Shown here piece after piece: positions 44,671 through 57,670 of a DNA stretch of 64,000 nt (position 1 is its first letter; each line of letters begins with the position of its first letter). This DNA is from Tetmemena sp. SeJ-2015 (Eukaryota; Ciliophora; Spirotrichea; Sporadotrichida; Oxytrichidae), in the NCBI GenBank assembly GCA_027382625.1, contig JAJKFJ010022908.1:1-64000 (forward strand). The letters run 5' to 3'. Under the pieces are notes generated by a model, which worked only from the letters and a program-made list of their open reading frames with translations, was not told the origin of the DNA and did not search any database. Position numbers and translations under genes: made by a program.

Positions 44671-46445
44671 ATGAGTAATAATAAAATTCAGTAATAACCC
44701 TTAACCACGAATTCCAAACTGCCAGTCATGAATACCAAGAACTCAATCTTCAAACAGAAAACAGTAGGAGCCAACCAGATCAACAATTTCAATAATAAAG
44801 CTGGTCTGAAATACAACCCAGACAGCTCTTAATTCTCCCTAAATGATTCTCCTTGAGACAGAAGTCTGAGTTTCAAAGAGACGAATCCCTTTAACTTAAA
44901 GGGACAGCAAGATGAGCAAAACTCATTTGGAAATTCATTTCACTCAAGGAATGACAAATCTCAAAATGGAGTTAATGCGAAACTAAACAACTCTTACCTC
45001 GCTGGAGGGATGACAGAGGATGGCATAGACAAGAAGAGCATGAGTGTGCAGTACAAAATAACTCCTGCGCCTCTCAGAAAACACAAAATGATGAAGGATA
45101 GACTTAACTACCACTTTAAATGCACCTATCTATCTATGTTGCATTTTTACTTAAACAAGTCCACAGACTTCAGCAACTAGCAGTAACTTGCGGCTAATAG
45201 CAAAGAAACCACCAATCTACCACTTATAGGTGCTAGTAATGCAACAAATGAAGATTATAACATAGTCTACTCAGATGAAAGCATGCTTGATTTCCCACAG
45301 GCAAGAGGGTTTAAAAAAGCAAATGATCAGGAAATTAGCCAAATGAATAAACAGCAAAAATAGAACTATCAAGCCTATGTCATTTTAATATTCTTATAAT
45401 GGAAGAACATAAAGCTTAGTTGATAAAGTACTCAACGACGCTAATTAAAAAAGCAACAGCAAAAGCTACAAAATTAGTCCTATCATATATTAATTATAGT
45501 ATAGTCCCTAGAAGAAAGAGTCATTGAATGCAACTGCTTAATTGCTTAACTTGCAGCAACCGAAGTAGTCAGGGAGAAATAATGGGCCTGGAGTAGAGCT
45601 GCACATTAAAACAAGCGCTTACAATACAGTTGATAATTTCAACAAACCATCAGCCATGGGAGTGACTAGTGATGACCTTAGAGTAGTAACAGAGCAAGCT
45701 AGCGTGAGTGACAATTAGCAAGTAGACGATGAGGAAGCTTCCTAGGTTATCTCTGTATAGCAGAAAAATCTTCTTCAATCCTCAGAAAGTATCCCTCCTT
45801 TGAGGCAAGTAGTGATGACTGCATACTAGAACACCCGCTACGATGTAACTCAATAGAATGATCAACAAACAAAAGCACAGGAGATGAGAAGATTCGCTCA
45901 CAGTTAACTGGATAACTCTAGAGATAAATTTATTACTATATTTAATACAGCGCTCGATTCAATAATGGGAGCAAAGAAAGGAAGTGACATGAAATCTGTC
46001 ATGGAGGGTGCAATAGGTGGAGATACTACCAACGCAGGCAGCTAGTACTAATCTAGTCATCATTTCGTAATGAGTAGATCCGTTGATAAGACTAGAAACC
46101 CGGCTAAGAAGCAGCAACGGTTTCAGACTCAGATAAAGCCATCAGAGTAGAAGACATCGGACTAAGAGCATCCTTATGATTTGATAGTTGAGGAATCCCA
46201 TAAGGACAAATCTGAGTTTCACTTTTATTTATTATGAGTAAAAGAAAAAGCAATCACAACTTAGTTAGGCAACACTGAATAAACTAATGCAGAAACAAGC
46301 CAGATCAACAAGCAGATCTTTCTTCACAAGACGCCCGAAGACAGTTTAGCAAATGCTTGACCTCAACTCAAACAGCACTTTCAACAATTAAAATAACCAA
46401 ATATAATATAAAGAAATATTAAAAACTTTAGATTAAAGCATGCTA
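44671..46445 (+). CDS. Disordered Q/N/S-rich protein of unknown function
   Basis: Starts at ATG 44671 (MSNNKIQQQPLTTNSKLP). The protein is low complexity with a few more structured parts, such as PLRKHKMMKDRLNYHFKCTY and RRFAHSQLDNSRDKFITIFN. An in-frame TGA at 44854 is removed if the 36 bp between AGACAG copies (44820-44825 and 44856-44861) are excised, joining KYNPDRSLSFKE. Further frame changes near 45400 and 46240-46290 suggest more inserts. The C-terminal part contains RPKTVQQMLDLNSNSTFNNQ. The end is not clearly fixed; the next gene starts at 46550. No family is recognised. Confidence 0.6.
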
Positions 46446-46549
46446 TAAATATTTTTAATTAAATAAAAAGTTAGTAGTTTTGAATTTGAATTAGAAGCAA
46501 GGCTACTATGGCGCTGGCAATCGTGTTAATTTATTATCCTTAATTCGAC

Positions 46550-49500
46550 ATGAAAAATCGTAAGTGGAGTTCAAATGTAGTAGATTAGGCTTATGAAATC
46601 CATGAAGCTTAGGAGATTCACGAAAGATCAGCAATCCAAAACTCAACTTACGATCCAAACTCTTATTTATCCTTTATATTATACTATGAACTCCCTAGCG
46701 AATGGAGTTTTGACAAACACTCTTTTCAAAAACGCTCAGAGCATGAAGTAAGATTCTTAGCTCTAGCTGTAAAAATCATTCCAATCTTCCAACAATCTCC
46801 CAAGCACATCGCAGATCCTAAATGAATCCACATCAGTTCATCAGCAGCAAGAGCAATTAAACAAAAAGCTTATGAAGAAGTAAATAACCCTAATCAAGTA
46901 GAGATTGGACTAGAAAGAGCTGGAACTGCAAAAGAAATATGGACTCACTCAAGAAGGAGACAGAGTGGTTACTTTCGACAAGAAAGAAATGCAAAGGGAG
47001 TCAATCGCTCTCTATGAAGATACTCTCAAAGACTTCTGCTAAAAGGTTCTTAAGAAGGACCCCTAACAGAAATCCATCATTGACTAGTGCTTCAATGGCA
47101 TTAAAAACTACAATTGTATATATTTTTTAAACTCCTATTAGAGGCTTTATTCTTAGCACGAGATTGAGTTTCATTCACAAGCCTTGGAGAGATAGAATCT
47201 AGAATAGGAACTTGAATTCCTGAAGAAGTAAAATGAGGTAATTCAAAAGTAGCTAGACGGGGAGTAAGAGTACTTGAGAAGTATGTTTGAGAAGACAAAG
47301 CAGAAAAATTTGAGCAAAATGGTGACTGAGTGGGAGCAAATGAAAAGTTTATCAGAGTCACTTAAGGACTCTTCATTCCTTCAAAGGAAATTACTGTAAA
47401 GATAGAACACTTAGTCGCCTGGTAGATCTGCAAATGGGGGTGAAGAAGCAGCAGACATCAATCCAGCTTTGGTAGATTTAGTTACCTCTGAAGAAGGAAA
47501 GAAATTCTTAAACGACTATTCAGGAGTCATAATTCAACTCAAGGATCTCTATACGATGATGCGAGGGAACGTAGGCTTTGACAAGCAAGGAGATCTTTAC
47601 AATTTAGACATTAAGAGTGAGGTAGTTGTGGAGCGAATTGAGAATGAAATGCAGGAGAAATTCAAGAATGTGCAGAGTAAGACAGCCATGAAGGTGCTCA
47701 AGCGATTTTATAAGAAGATAGTTTACAAAGATTAGGCAACACAGATTGAATTTTAACTAATATTTCAATCTTATATTGATTGAGGAGGATCCACTAGAGC
47801 TGGAAAAGCAGCGTCTTGAGAGAATGATAGATCACTTGAGAAATGAAAGAGAGAATGATCAGAGGAGGATTATCTAACTGCACATGAATATAGAGTAGAT
47901 GCAAAAGTCTTAGAATACTATTCAAGTTCAATACAGAGAGACCAAGTCAATGTTGTCCTAGAAGGTAGATGAGGTTGAATAGAAGGAAGGAGAAATTAAA
48001 GAACTGAAGGGACAATTCAAGTATCAAAACGATTAGATATCTAAGTTCCAGGAGCAGGTGAAAGAGCTAATGTTCAAATGTGATGACTATGAATAGCGAC
48101 TGGATATGTACAAAGAAAGCATGCAATTTCTTGAGGGAAAGCACAAGAAGAGAAAGTTGAAACTTAAGATGATCAAAGAAGAGTAGGGAGGCCATAATGA
48201 GAAAGTCAAATCGCTTGAAGAGTAAGTCAACGAATTGCAAGCTCAGGTTAGAAAGTTCACTAGATAAAATGATCCAGAGAGGAAACGCATAGTGATGGTC
48301 AAGAAGCCTATTTTTGACAAGGAAGGAAATTAAATTGGAGAGGGGTTAGTAGAATAGATAGTTACCATGCGAACTGACGACTCCATGGGGCATTTGCTTT
48401 CCATTTAGCACTCAAACGTTTAAAGATCGGAAATGGGCGATGATGACCGAATAAATGAGGAAGATGAAGATCGTTTAGAAGGTGATAGCGATAATTAAAG
48501 TGACTTCAGTTTGAATTCCTAGGAAATGGAGTAATTAGAGAGTATTCTTAAAGATAAGGGACTTGCTGCAGATTATCTACCCACAGAGAATTTGCAGGAG
48601 CATAAGAAGAGAATGAGCATGTGGTTTAAGAGTAATGGAAAAGCAAGTATCGACCTCACTGATGAGTAAGAGAAAATGAAGGAGGCCTTGGCTTTGCAGT
48701 TCAAGAACTAACTAAGAATCAGCAGAAAAGCAAAGCAGTAGCATGCAAAGAGGGACAGTGAAGTGAGTAAGAATCTGTCTAACAGGTCTGGAGCAAGGCC
48801 AGAGTCCAAAGGAAAAGAAGATAAGGGCACTCCTAGAAATAAAACTCCCTCTATAAAAGAGCCACCTAAGACTACTGTCCCTGCCAAGTGTAAAGATAAG
48901 AATTCTTTGAAAATAGAAAAGACAAAGAATGAGTTCCTGCAACCTAATTCTCCGTAAAAATCTAAGCAGCCAGCAGGTAAATAAGCATCAAAGGGAGATA
49001 GTAAGCTTTCAGTTAATTAAAAATAGAATTCAGTATCTCTTGCAAAGAAAAAGACTATATCTCTTAATCAAGGTGGGGCAGGTAACCTTCCAAGCTAGAA
49101 GAGTAAAGAAAAGATTGCTCCGTATTAAGAATAGGATGCGGATGAAAATAGTAGGAATCAAACTCTAGGAGAAGGATAATAAGAGTTGAATGAGACTTCC
49201 CAACAAGAATAGCAACTCAGTGCAAGATTGGCTTATGGATTAGATCAGCTTGCTTAGAATCAAGGAAACTAAATTCAGCACTCGAGGAATCAATTGATGC
49301 TAGACAAAAAGGACAGTACATTTAATGCAAGCTAAGATTTTAATTAATCTGCTAATGGAGGAAGCATCAATTAGAATTTAGAAAGTCCCAGAGAGCCAAG
49401 AATTTAGGTGTATCACAAGTCCAGGGAGGACTTAAACCTCAACAGCAGCTATGAAATTGCTAAAAAATCAACTGAAAGCTTAAAGTAGATTAATGAGAAG

Positions 49501-50211
49501 TCAGAGTAAAGCTAGTAATCTAAATCTAAACTTTCAAATATGAGCAACAATACGAAAAACTAAAACTAATCCTTGGAAAGAAAACTTACCACTACTTTGA
49601 AGAAGCAGGGAACTTTAAATTTTTAGGGAATATTTTTTAATTCAAGAAAAGAAGGGGATGACATTTTCTCTTTGTAGCAGCAAGATTAGAATAGATCTAA
49701 GAGTTTCTACTAGTCACAGAATTAACAAAATAACTAGAGGCCAACTTAAGCCTATCTGAACTATAACTCAAAGCACTGTCAGACTGAGATAAGTGGTGAT
49801 ATAGTTAGAAAGCCAAATGCACAAGGGCTGACAGGAGATTCAGTTAACACTCAAACTGAGGACTTTATGTTCCCAATGGATGAGGCCCTAAAGTAGAGAG
49901 TGATGAATTTGATCGGGGGTAGACTAGCGAAGCAGGGAGACACTTACGATAAAGGAAGTTCATTCTTTACAAAGGCTTCCTAGATAATTGATGAGATGGA
50001 GGACAGATTCCTTTTCGATGTGGATCATGGACAACACCAAATTAAATTTATAATGAGCAAGAAGGACTACTATCAGTTGAGAGCAGCCAATATATTATTT
50101 ATTAAATGGTCTTCAAGATCCAAGATACAAATCGTTTAAACCAGTACTTAAGTAGCTCAAGGGAAACGATAAACAAAATATAGGTTAGAATTTAACTTAA
50201 AATTAAAAAAG
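46550..50211 (+). CDS. Large coiled-coil protein with Q/N/S-rich C-terminal half
   Basis: Starts probably at ATG 46550 (MKNRKWSSNVVDQAYE); a frame change at about 46680 fits removal of 10 bp between TAT repeats and leads into NSLANGVLTNTLF. The central 600 residues form coiled coils (QALERQNLEQELEFLKKQ, LDMYKESMQFLEGKHKKRK, VKSLEEQVNELQAQVRKF). The C-terminal 500 residues are S/Q/N/K-rich. The protein ends near TGA 50209-50211. A 34-bp insert between GATTGA copies (47744-47749 and 47778-47783) contains TGA; its removal gives TQIEEDPLELEK. At least 1,150 residues. A cytoskeletal or centrosomal role is plausible but not shown. Confidence 0.75.
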
Positions 50212-50385
50212 TGAATATTTTACGAAGTCATTATGAAAATCATTAGTTTGCTCTTAATATGAAGATTCTTAGTTCGCAAATTAAAATTAATTTCGTAATC
50301 CTAAACGAATTTATCAACTATTCAAAGACTAAATTTGAGACCTTATAACTTTGAGCTCATTAAAAATAGTTAAGATTTAAAATAG

Positions 50386-50982
50386 TCACAAATTCTACTG
50401 CTGAAAACTAATCAACATAATTTTAATTTATGATTGATCCTAGTTATCCAATAAATTGTGAGTTATAGTTAACAATGATGAGGAATAATTTTTACTTTCA
50501 TTTAAGCCAAATTTATGCAGAATAAATCTTTGAGTGGATATTCCAGAATATTAATTCTTTTGAAGCGTGGTTACCAAACTGCTGAGTTAAGTATCTGAAG
50601 CGCAAAATCTGTATAAATACTTAGTTCTTGAGTTTAGCCTTGATAAGTAGCTTTAACTATAAGCTGCTTTAAGTTTCGCACATACCAAGACTCTGAGTAT
50701 TCTCCTAGAAAATAATTATTTAAGATAGATGGATAGCAAAATATAGTTATGAATTTAACCATAATAGAATTAAAATTAAAATATAAGAGGGAATTATAAA
50801 ATTATGTCAGCTGGGAAATCTGGGTCTGCATTAATATGTCTTATAAAGGACTTAAAGATTCTCAAAAGAGCATCCAGAGTAGTTAGTAATAACAAATAGC
50901 TCTCCCTACTAATCACCGTATTGATATATTTTTCTAAGGTTATAATTTTTTTTAATTTTGATACATTATTGTTTATTCCCAT
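50386..50982 (-). CDS. Small unknown protein
   Basis: Starts at ATG 50980-50982 (MGINNNVSKLKKIITLEKYI) and ends at TGA 50386-50388. The frame stays open for about 199 codons under the ciliate code. The first 60 residues and the part from RILRVLVCAKLKAAYSQSYL onward look like a globular helical protein. The middle (about 50700-50790) is AT-rich and hydrophobic, and is probably an insert ending in TTTTCTAG. Motifs such as TKYLYRFCASD and STQRFILHKFGLNES are not recognised. Convergent with the large coiled-coil gene on the plus strand. Confidence 0.5.
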
Positions 50983-51059
50983 TACATTAATTTCATGTTT
51001 TGATAGGGATTGTTAATAAATAGTGAGCAATAATGATTATTTAAAATATATGAAACCTA

Positions 51060-52126
51060 TCACATAAAGAAGATGCTTATTATGCACACTGCTCCAATTA
51101 ATGCTTGTAGTCCATTAAGAATAATAGCCAGACTCTACTGGTCTTAAATGGCTTGGAACTGTATAATTTGATTAGCGTTGCTAGAGTCGGTGTTAACTAT
51201 CAGTAACTCCCATTCTTTGCTCTGACCACCCACTACTTATAATTCCTCATCCAACTGTAGCTTTCTCCAGTAGCCAGATTCTTTCAAGTATGCATTATAA
51301 CTTTTCTATTTAAATGTTACGCAAATCCTTAAGATTTAATGATTGATATTGGTGGATGTTCTGGCGTATACCTTGAAATGCGTAGGCATCACTTGAGTTC
51401 CATCTGCCTTCACTTTAATTGAGCATGCCTGTTCTGGTCCAATCTTTCCCTCAAACTTTATATATAGCAATAATACTTCTCTTCAGTGGTAGAAGAAGTT
51501 ACGGTAGTGCCGCGACAGTTTGAATTAGCAGCAGCTGAGAGAGGTCCATTAAGGTCAAGCATGCTAATCTTCATCAGTTAAAATATAAAGAATTTATCTC
51601 ATAGGGAACCCCAAAACCATAGTTGTTGCACTGGTTAGTGTTGGTGACATAGTAGAAGTTGTTTGTAATGCATGAGTAAGGCTTGTTATTGAAGTCACTG
51701 TTCTGGATCTAAAATCTTTGAGCAGATTATCTAATCTCAAAATCTGTAGACTGTAGGCTGAGTTTCAATCTATAATTTTATTTCAATCTTCAACTAGTGC
51801 ACAAGTAGAGGAGCTACCTTCAATTTCATTGCAAGACTCTGAGTATTCTTGGCGCAGTAGTTGCAGAAGCAGTCAGTATACTAAGCTTTTGAAATTTGAC
51901 TGGTAAGGAGCATCTTTCCTGGCTTTTCAAGGGAGCTAGGACCCAAAATTCCTTGCTCTTTTGCGCACTCATACAAATCAAATCCAAATGGACCTGGCAC
52001 AGGCAAGCACTAAGCAGGTGCATTTAGAGCATGTGAGCAATATTCATCATCACCTATTGAGCACCTAAGCGCTTTATTTTGACCCACAAATAGGGCAATC
52101 ACTAGTGCAGAACAGATTTTCTTCAT
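51060..52126 (-). CDS. Secreted or type I membrane protein, Cys-containing
   Basis: Starts at ATG 52124-52126. The N-terminus MKKICSALVIALFVGQNKAL is a typical signal peptide. The extracellular part contains spaced cysteines (CSIGDDEYC, DCFCNYC, CITNNFYYVTNTNQC, NCRG, KYYCYI) and beta-rich stretches (FEGKIGPEQACSIKVKAD, FKVYARTSTN, WELLIVNTDSSN). Near the C-terminus a hydrophobic helix (GLQALIGAVCIISIFFM) precedes TGA 51060-51062 and could anchor the protein. Short inserts near 51450-51480, 51575-51610 and 51690-51830 interrupt the frame. A surface or ciliary-membrane protein is likely; no family is recognised. Confidence 0.65.
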
Positions 52127-52252
52127 TTATTAAATTATATATTCTAATCCATAACAGAATTTTAAAGGATAAGGAAAGTCATTTATGAAGAAGAAAGGTA
52201 AGTAATTTTATCATCGAATAATAATACTTCACATTATAACAAATAAATCTAT

Positions 52253-53519
52253 TCATAGCTGGTCTTAGTGAGCGATTCTTCTGCTTGCTGGCTAATTTTA
52301 CTGAGAGGTCGAGTAAGATTAACTGAAGCTTGATTAGTTATGAGCGCCGGCGCTTTTATCTAGCTGCTACTTCTGCTATCTCCTGTTGGAAGGACTTCCT
52401 CTAGATGAAAGAGAGCCATCTTGGAATTAAGCTGGAGTAACAATTTGCTGGTGAGACTAAGGCTTATCTTAAGTAAAAATAAAGAAAGAACTCGTTTAAG
52501 TTGAGTAGATATTGTCTGATCTTTGGAAAGATTCAGATGGCTGAGAGGGAGAGCTAAACACAGGCATGGCATACTAATTGTGAGCAACTTCATTTGGAGG
52601 TTTGATTCCTGGACTATTGTTTATCATGTTATGTTGGGGGATAGTCATATTTTGGGGTCCTTAAACTATTTAGTATGGCTGCACCTGACCTTAAGTAGGT
52701 GGATAACCAACTATGTAGTAAGGCTATTGTAATCAAAATTAATTAAAATCCAGCGAATTAGGGATGATGATTTGGGTAGATGATTTGCTACTGCATTTGG
52801 GGATGCTGATAGATAAGAGGATTCTAATAGTGAGAAGGCAAAATGACTTGAGAATACTGCTTTGGAGGGAGTGCCTGATTTTGCAAATCCATGTCATTCT
52901 CTGAACTTTTAAACTCCTAGATATTAGTTTACACTCCATGATTATCTTGTTGTTGCTCTTATTAGGGATAGAAAAATTTGGAGTCTTGACCAATAATTTG
53001 AGAGAGATTCTTAGTATGGGTGGGATGCTGCGAATTAGGACCAGTTTGCATGAAGTTTTAAGGTAAAAATATTAATGAATAAATAATGTACTTGCTAAGC
53101 ATGCATTTAATTTGGCGGCATTCCTGGGGAACCTCCTAGTCTGTGTGCATGAGGAGGAGAGGAATTCAGAATCTGATTATAGTTAAATTAAGCAAATACA
53201 TCATTGAATAATTACTTAAATAGACTGATAACTTTAAGTTTGAAAATGGTAATATTTTTATCTTAAATATTTTATTTATAAAAAATAGAATTTTGAGTAT
53301 ATTAGCAGATATAACAGTCTATTAGGGATGTTGATAAGTAGGAATATAGCTGATTCCTTAAGGAGCGACAGGATTTAAAATTGTGATAAGATGCTGCTAG
53401 TTTGGGTATTACTGCATCTAGGTAGAACCATATTGCATTTGCTAAGTTTGATACTGAGAAGAGTATGCCTACTACTGGCCTTGCATTTCATAAGGGTATG
53501 GTTACTGAGAGAATTGCAT
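52253..53519 (-). CDS. Prion-like Q/P/Y-rich low-complexity protein
   Basis: Likely start ATG 53517-53519 (MQFSQQPYPYEMQGQQQAYS); end TGA 52253-52255. The reading chosen gives a strongly biased composition rich in Q, P, Y, S and N: QTQQMQYGSTQMQQYPNQ, QDSKFFYPQQEQQQDNHG, VGYPPTQGQVQPYQIVQGP, FSSPSQPSESFQRS. Other frames of the same DNA are less biased. AT-rich inserts at about 53170-53300, 53060-53110 and 52725-52745 separate the coding pieces. Such composition is typical of RNA-granule or scaffold proteins. No folded domain is evident. Many of the Gln codons are TAA/TAG. Confidence 0.6.
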
Positions 53520-53630
53520 TTAAGGATAAGCTTGATAAAATATATCTTGTCTTCCCAAAATGATGAGAGATAATTTGAATAAAAAGTTGTTACACTCACT
53601 CACTAATTGAAATAATACTAATTTATCAAA

Positions 53631-56600
53631 ATGTAAGGAGCTATGAATTTTTCTCGCCAAGAAGGTAAATCAAATAACAGTGAATCACTCTCCAACTCGC
53701 CCACTCTCCGCTTAACCTCTCAACCCCAAAACGCCATGAAGAAAATAATAATGCCTACTAAGATGGAGCTTATATAAAAACTGAATGCAAGCTACGAGGA
53801 ATCTAAAGAAGAGGCCCGCAGCTTTTAACAGACAACCAAACTATCCAACATAAATCAGCATGCTCATCACATGTTCGGATAAGAAGAAAGCTTGCAAGAA
53901 TAACAATAGCAACTTATTCATGCTCCGCATCCCTAGCCAAAGCTTGCGTAATCATAAATTTCACCAGAGAAAGGTACTAATCACCAACATTAAAATGAAG
54001 GAAGATAGAATAATCACTAGAGAATAGGATAAATGAATTAGCAAATGCCTCCACTGAGCTCTCAACACCAACAATCGCTCAGCGAAACTAGATCCATGAA
54101 ATCATTTAAGTCCCTTCAAGATCAGAGACTAGCAAGGCAACTCAATCGCAAGCAGGATACAAGTCAATAAAACTCTAATGGCAGTTAAACTAGGCAGAGG
54201 TCAAACGTCAGAGAATTCATTTAGAGCTAGCAAGAGAAACTTATTTATTTTAATTGTAACTATTGTTTGAGGCTAAATTCAAAGGAAGCTTAGATAAACT
54301 TGATGCTTTCGAGAAGTAGTGGACAGATTTTAAAGAGCAGCAGCAACCTGCAAATTTAGGCTCCTCAGACTTTTAGTCTATCATTGATCAAAACATGTCT
54401 GTTTAACTAGAGAGAAACAACACCAGGCTTGAATAATTCAGCAAGCTTAATTCAAGTTTTGATAGCTCAGTGGTTTCTTCAACAGCTATGGGATAAATGA
54501 ATATACCCTCAGTTATAAATTATCAGACCTAATAAGTAAAGAAGGATGCAATCGCTAATAATTTAAAGATCAAGGCTAATTAAGAACTAAAGAATCAGCT
54601 CTATCAAATCAACGAGAGTCCTAGAGAATCTATTCTATAGTCACCCTCTGCAAATCTAAATAGCGAAAAATTTAAGTAAACTTAAATAAGCATTATTTTT
54701 ATTAACTTTAAATAAAGTGAGAAGGTTTAGATTTAGAAACAGTAAGCAGCTTAAAAATAAAACGCACCCAGTTAAAGAAGAAATGAATCCACAAATGAAA
54801 AGCAAAAGGAATGTAAAACCCTTAAGATAGATTTGGGAGGAGAGACACCAGATTCTAGATAAAATTAATCTTCCAAACTTGCAAGCTACAGAGAAAAGGG
54901 AGATGAGAAGTCTCAGGAGCTTAAAACTAATTTTGCAAATGTGAGTAGAGTATAAGACAAGAGTTCTTTATCGAATAAACCACAAGTGAACAACAGCACA
55001 TCCAATAGCGGTTTTAGCTCTTAAAGAGTTGATACTAAAAAAGGAATCATTCAGGGGCTAAATAGTCTGAGCAGTGCAATAGTTACTTAAGTAAAAGTTA
55101 TGGATAGCGGAAGGAACTCGAACTCTACTAAGAATCAAATTAGTGGAAACTCATCTCACACCATGTCCTCCTTTTAGCAAAAAGATGACCTTGTTGAAAG
55201 GGTTATTGAATCTATCAAAGTATTGAATCAAAAGGAAGAGGAAGTTAAAAATCATAGATAGCCTATTAGCAATCAAGCAATCCCAAAACATAAGCAGCCA
55301 AAAGATTCAGTCTAGCAAGATTTGCCATAAATCATCCAACCTTCATAGCAACAGCAGAGGAAGAGAACCAATACTATGACAACTGGGGAGAGACCAACAC
55401 TTCTATAACTTAAGTCAGCAAATTTAGGCTAGAGTAAAGATCACACAGCTACAGTTAATTCTAATCAAGCAATTGCTTCAGGAGTATAGGCCAAAGAAAA
55501 TGCACCTGTTCAAGCTTCAAGGCATCATCAAATTGCTGAGTTGAGGAAGCAAATTTCTTCATAAAATCAAGCAAACCCTCCTCCTGACATGAAGAAAATG
55601 CAACCTACTTCTACAACAAATTAAAATTCTATAGCTTAAGGATTTATTGGAAATTCATTCGTTAAAGTAGCTCTTGAAAAAGAAAAAGAGAGAGACTCTT
55701 CTAGAAGATAGCCTGCAGAAAATAAAGTAGAGAGAGTTGAGTAAAATCTAACTAGTGATCCTTACCAATATCAAAATCCACCTGTGAAGAAGAATTCTAC
55801 AAATTAAAATAGCTCGAAAGCAAATGCTCAATCCTAATCAAAAACTCCAGTCCTATCTCAAGCTTCGAAAGAAAAAGTAGAACAATTAAGGAAAGCATTC
55901 ACTTCAAATAAAGATGCTTAGTCGAGATCAACAAAGAATCTAACTTCTTTGGGACACACATAATCATCAAATACTAATTAGCCAGTTCCTTAAAACATCC
56001 AAATAATTTCTCAAAAATAGAGCAATAACTTTACCTCGAAAGCACCCTCAGCAGTCTCTTCTTATAATGCAACTCCCTTAAATAATCATGGATCAAAATA
56101 GCCAACTTTAAATAACTAAGTGAAGTCAGAAAAATTTACTAAACGAGCTGACATAAATTTAGCTTCTGATGTCTAGCACAGCAGCGGATCATAGCAATCA
56201 AGTTTTGGATAAAGTAGCTCAAATATTACTCTTCATCTTTCTTCTAACACTCCAAACAAAAATTCGATCCCAAATATCAAGAAATCTGCACAGATCACTC
56301 CATCTAGCAAGGTTTTATCTGGTGGAAGTCCAAGTTAAAATCAAACTTAGGTATCAGTATCTATTCATCATAAGTCAAGCAACAACAATAATGACAGCTC
56401 TTCTAACTTACATTCTAAGAGAAATAGTCAGTAAGTTAGCGTTATTGTTTAATCAACAACGCAAAATTCCTAGCCAAGTGGTGCAAATAGCAAAGGTTCA
56501 AGCACTGGTACTCATTAAAAAGGCAAAAATAGAAGATAGCCAACTTAGACTACTTTTGAGTAGTCTTCTTAAAACTAGATTAGAAATGATTAGGCTCATA

Positions 56601-57670
56601 GAAAGGAAATCAACAAAAAGCAATTTGAATTGGTAGAAAAACCTGAGGGATATAAACCCAAATCCATGATGGATGATTACTTTTAAGGATCTCACAATGC
56701 CAAAGAATAGTAAAGTAATCAGCCAAGTGCTAAAGCAAGTTAGAACAATTCAAAGATGCAAATTAAGAAATAGAAAGATCAATCTCTTGCTTAAATTTCA
56801 CAAGATCAGGAGATGACAGAGGTAGAAAGGGAATTTTTACAGAGACCTAAAGTATCAAACTTTTAGCCAATTTAACAACCTTCGATCAACTGGAATCCAT
56901 CTCCTGAAAAGAAGATGATTGAAAAGAGGTTATTCATAGAGAAGAAGCCAAATGCATTTGATGAATAGAAAACTTCATTTAATGAACCTCCTAGATCACA
57001 TAGAGAATATATCGCAAACAATATATTAGAGGAGAGACCTTTGAGAAAGCCAAAAGAAAATCTTAATTTAGTTCAAGGCATATCATGGTTAAGCTCTGAT
57101 AATCATGAGCCAAAGCTCTAAGGAGAAATTATTTCATCTTAGAGCCAAATTTTAAGATTAGAAAGAGTAGCTTCACAAGGTCAAATAAATAACTCTTCTC
57201 CAGGCTCAGAGATTGCTAGAAGGCCAGATATTTAGCAAAATATTCAAGTAACTCTCCCTCTGAGAAAGGATTCAGATCAGTCAGAAGATTCATAAAATCA
57301 TATTGAGAAAAGATTAAATAGACTTATGGAAGAGACAAGGAGAAGACTGCATAATCAAAGTGCAGATGACGAGGAATTCCCTGATAGATCATCTTCATCA
57401 GTTTCAGAGGAAAGGTAAAGCTAAGGAGAAAATCACAGAAATTAGTTTTCTTCTTCGCAAGCTGTAAGCAGATTAGATGATATAAATAAAAGAATGCAAC
57501 TGATCAGGGAAAAAACTCAAACTCCTTCAGCCAATAGCTAAGCGAATTTCTCATAAGCTTATCCATATTTAAGAGAAGAATTATAGCATTCATAAATTTA
57601 AGTTATCATGAAGCGTCCTATTCATAAGATTACGTTTTTAAACTTAGTTTGTGCGCGGTCTTCCATTTGA
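53631..57670 (+). CDS. Giant Q/N/S-rich disordered protein
   Basis: Starts at ATG 53631 or 53643 (MNFSRQEGKSNNSESLSNSP) and ends at TGA 57668-57670. A nearly continuous frame of about 4 kb encodes more than 1,300 residues rich in Q, N, S and K with many TAA/TAG codons. Scattered short helices occur (FEAKFKGSLDKLDAFEKQW, VERVIESIKVLNQKEEE, HIEKRLNRLMEETRRRLH). One insert at about 54235-54270 breaks the frame before FEAKFKG. No known domain is seen. The 3' end overlaps the convergent coiled-coil gene by about 80 bp. It may be a scaffold of the cytoskeleton or a condensate-forming protein; this is inference. Confidence 0.7.
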
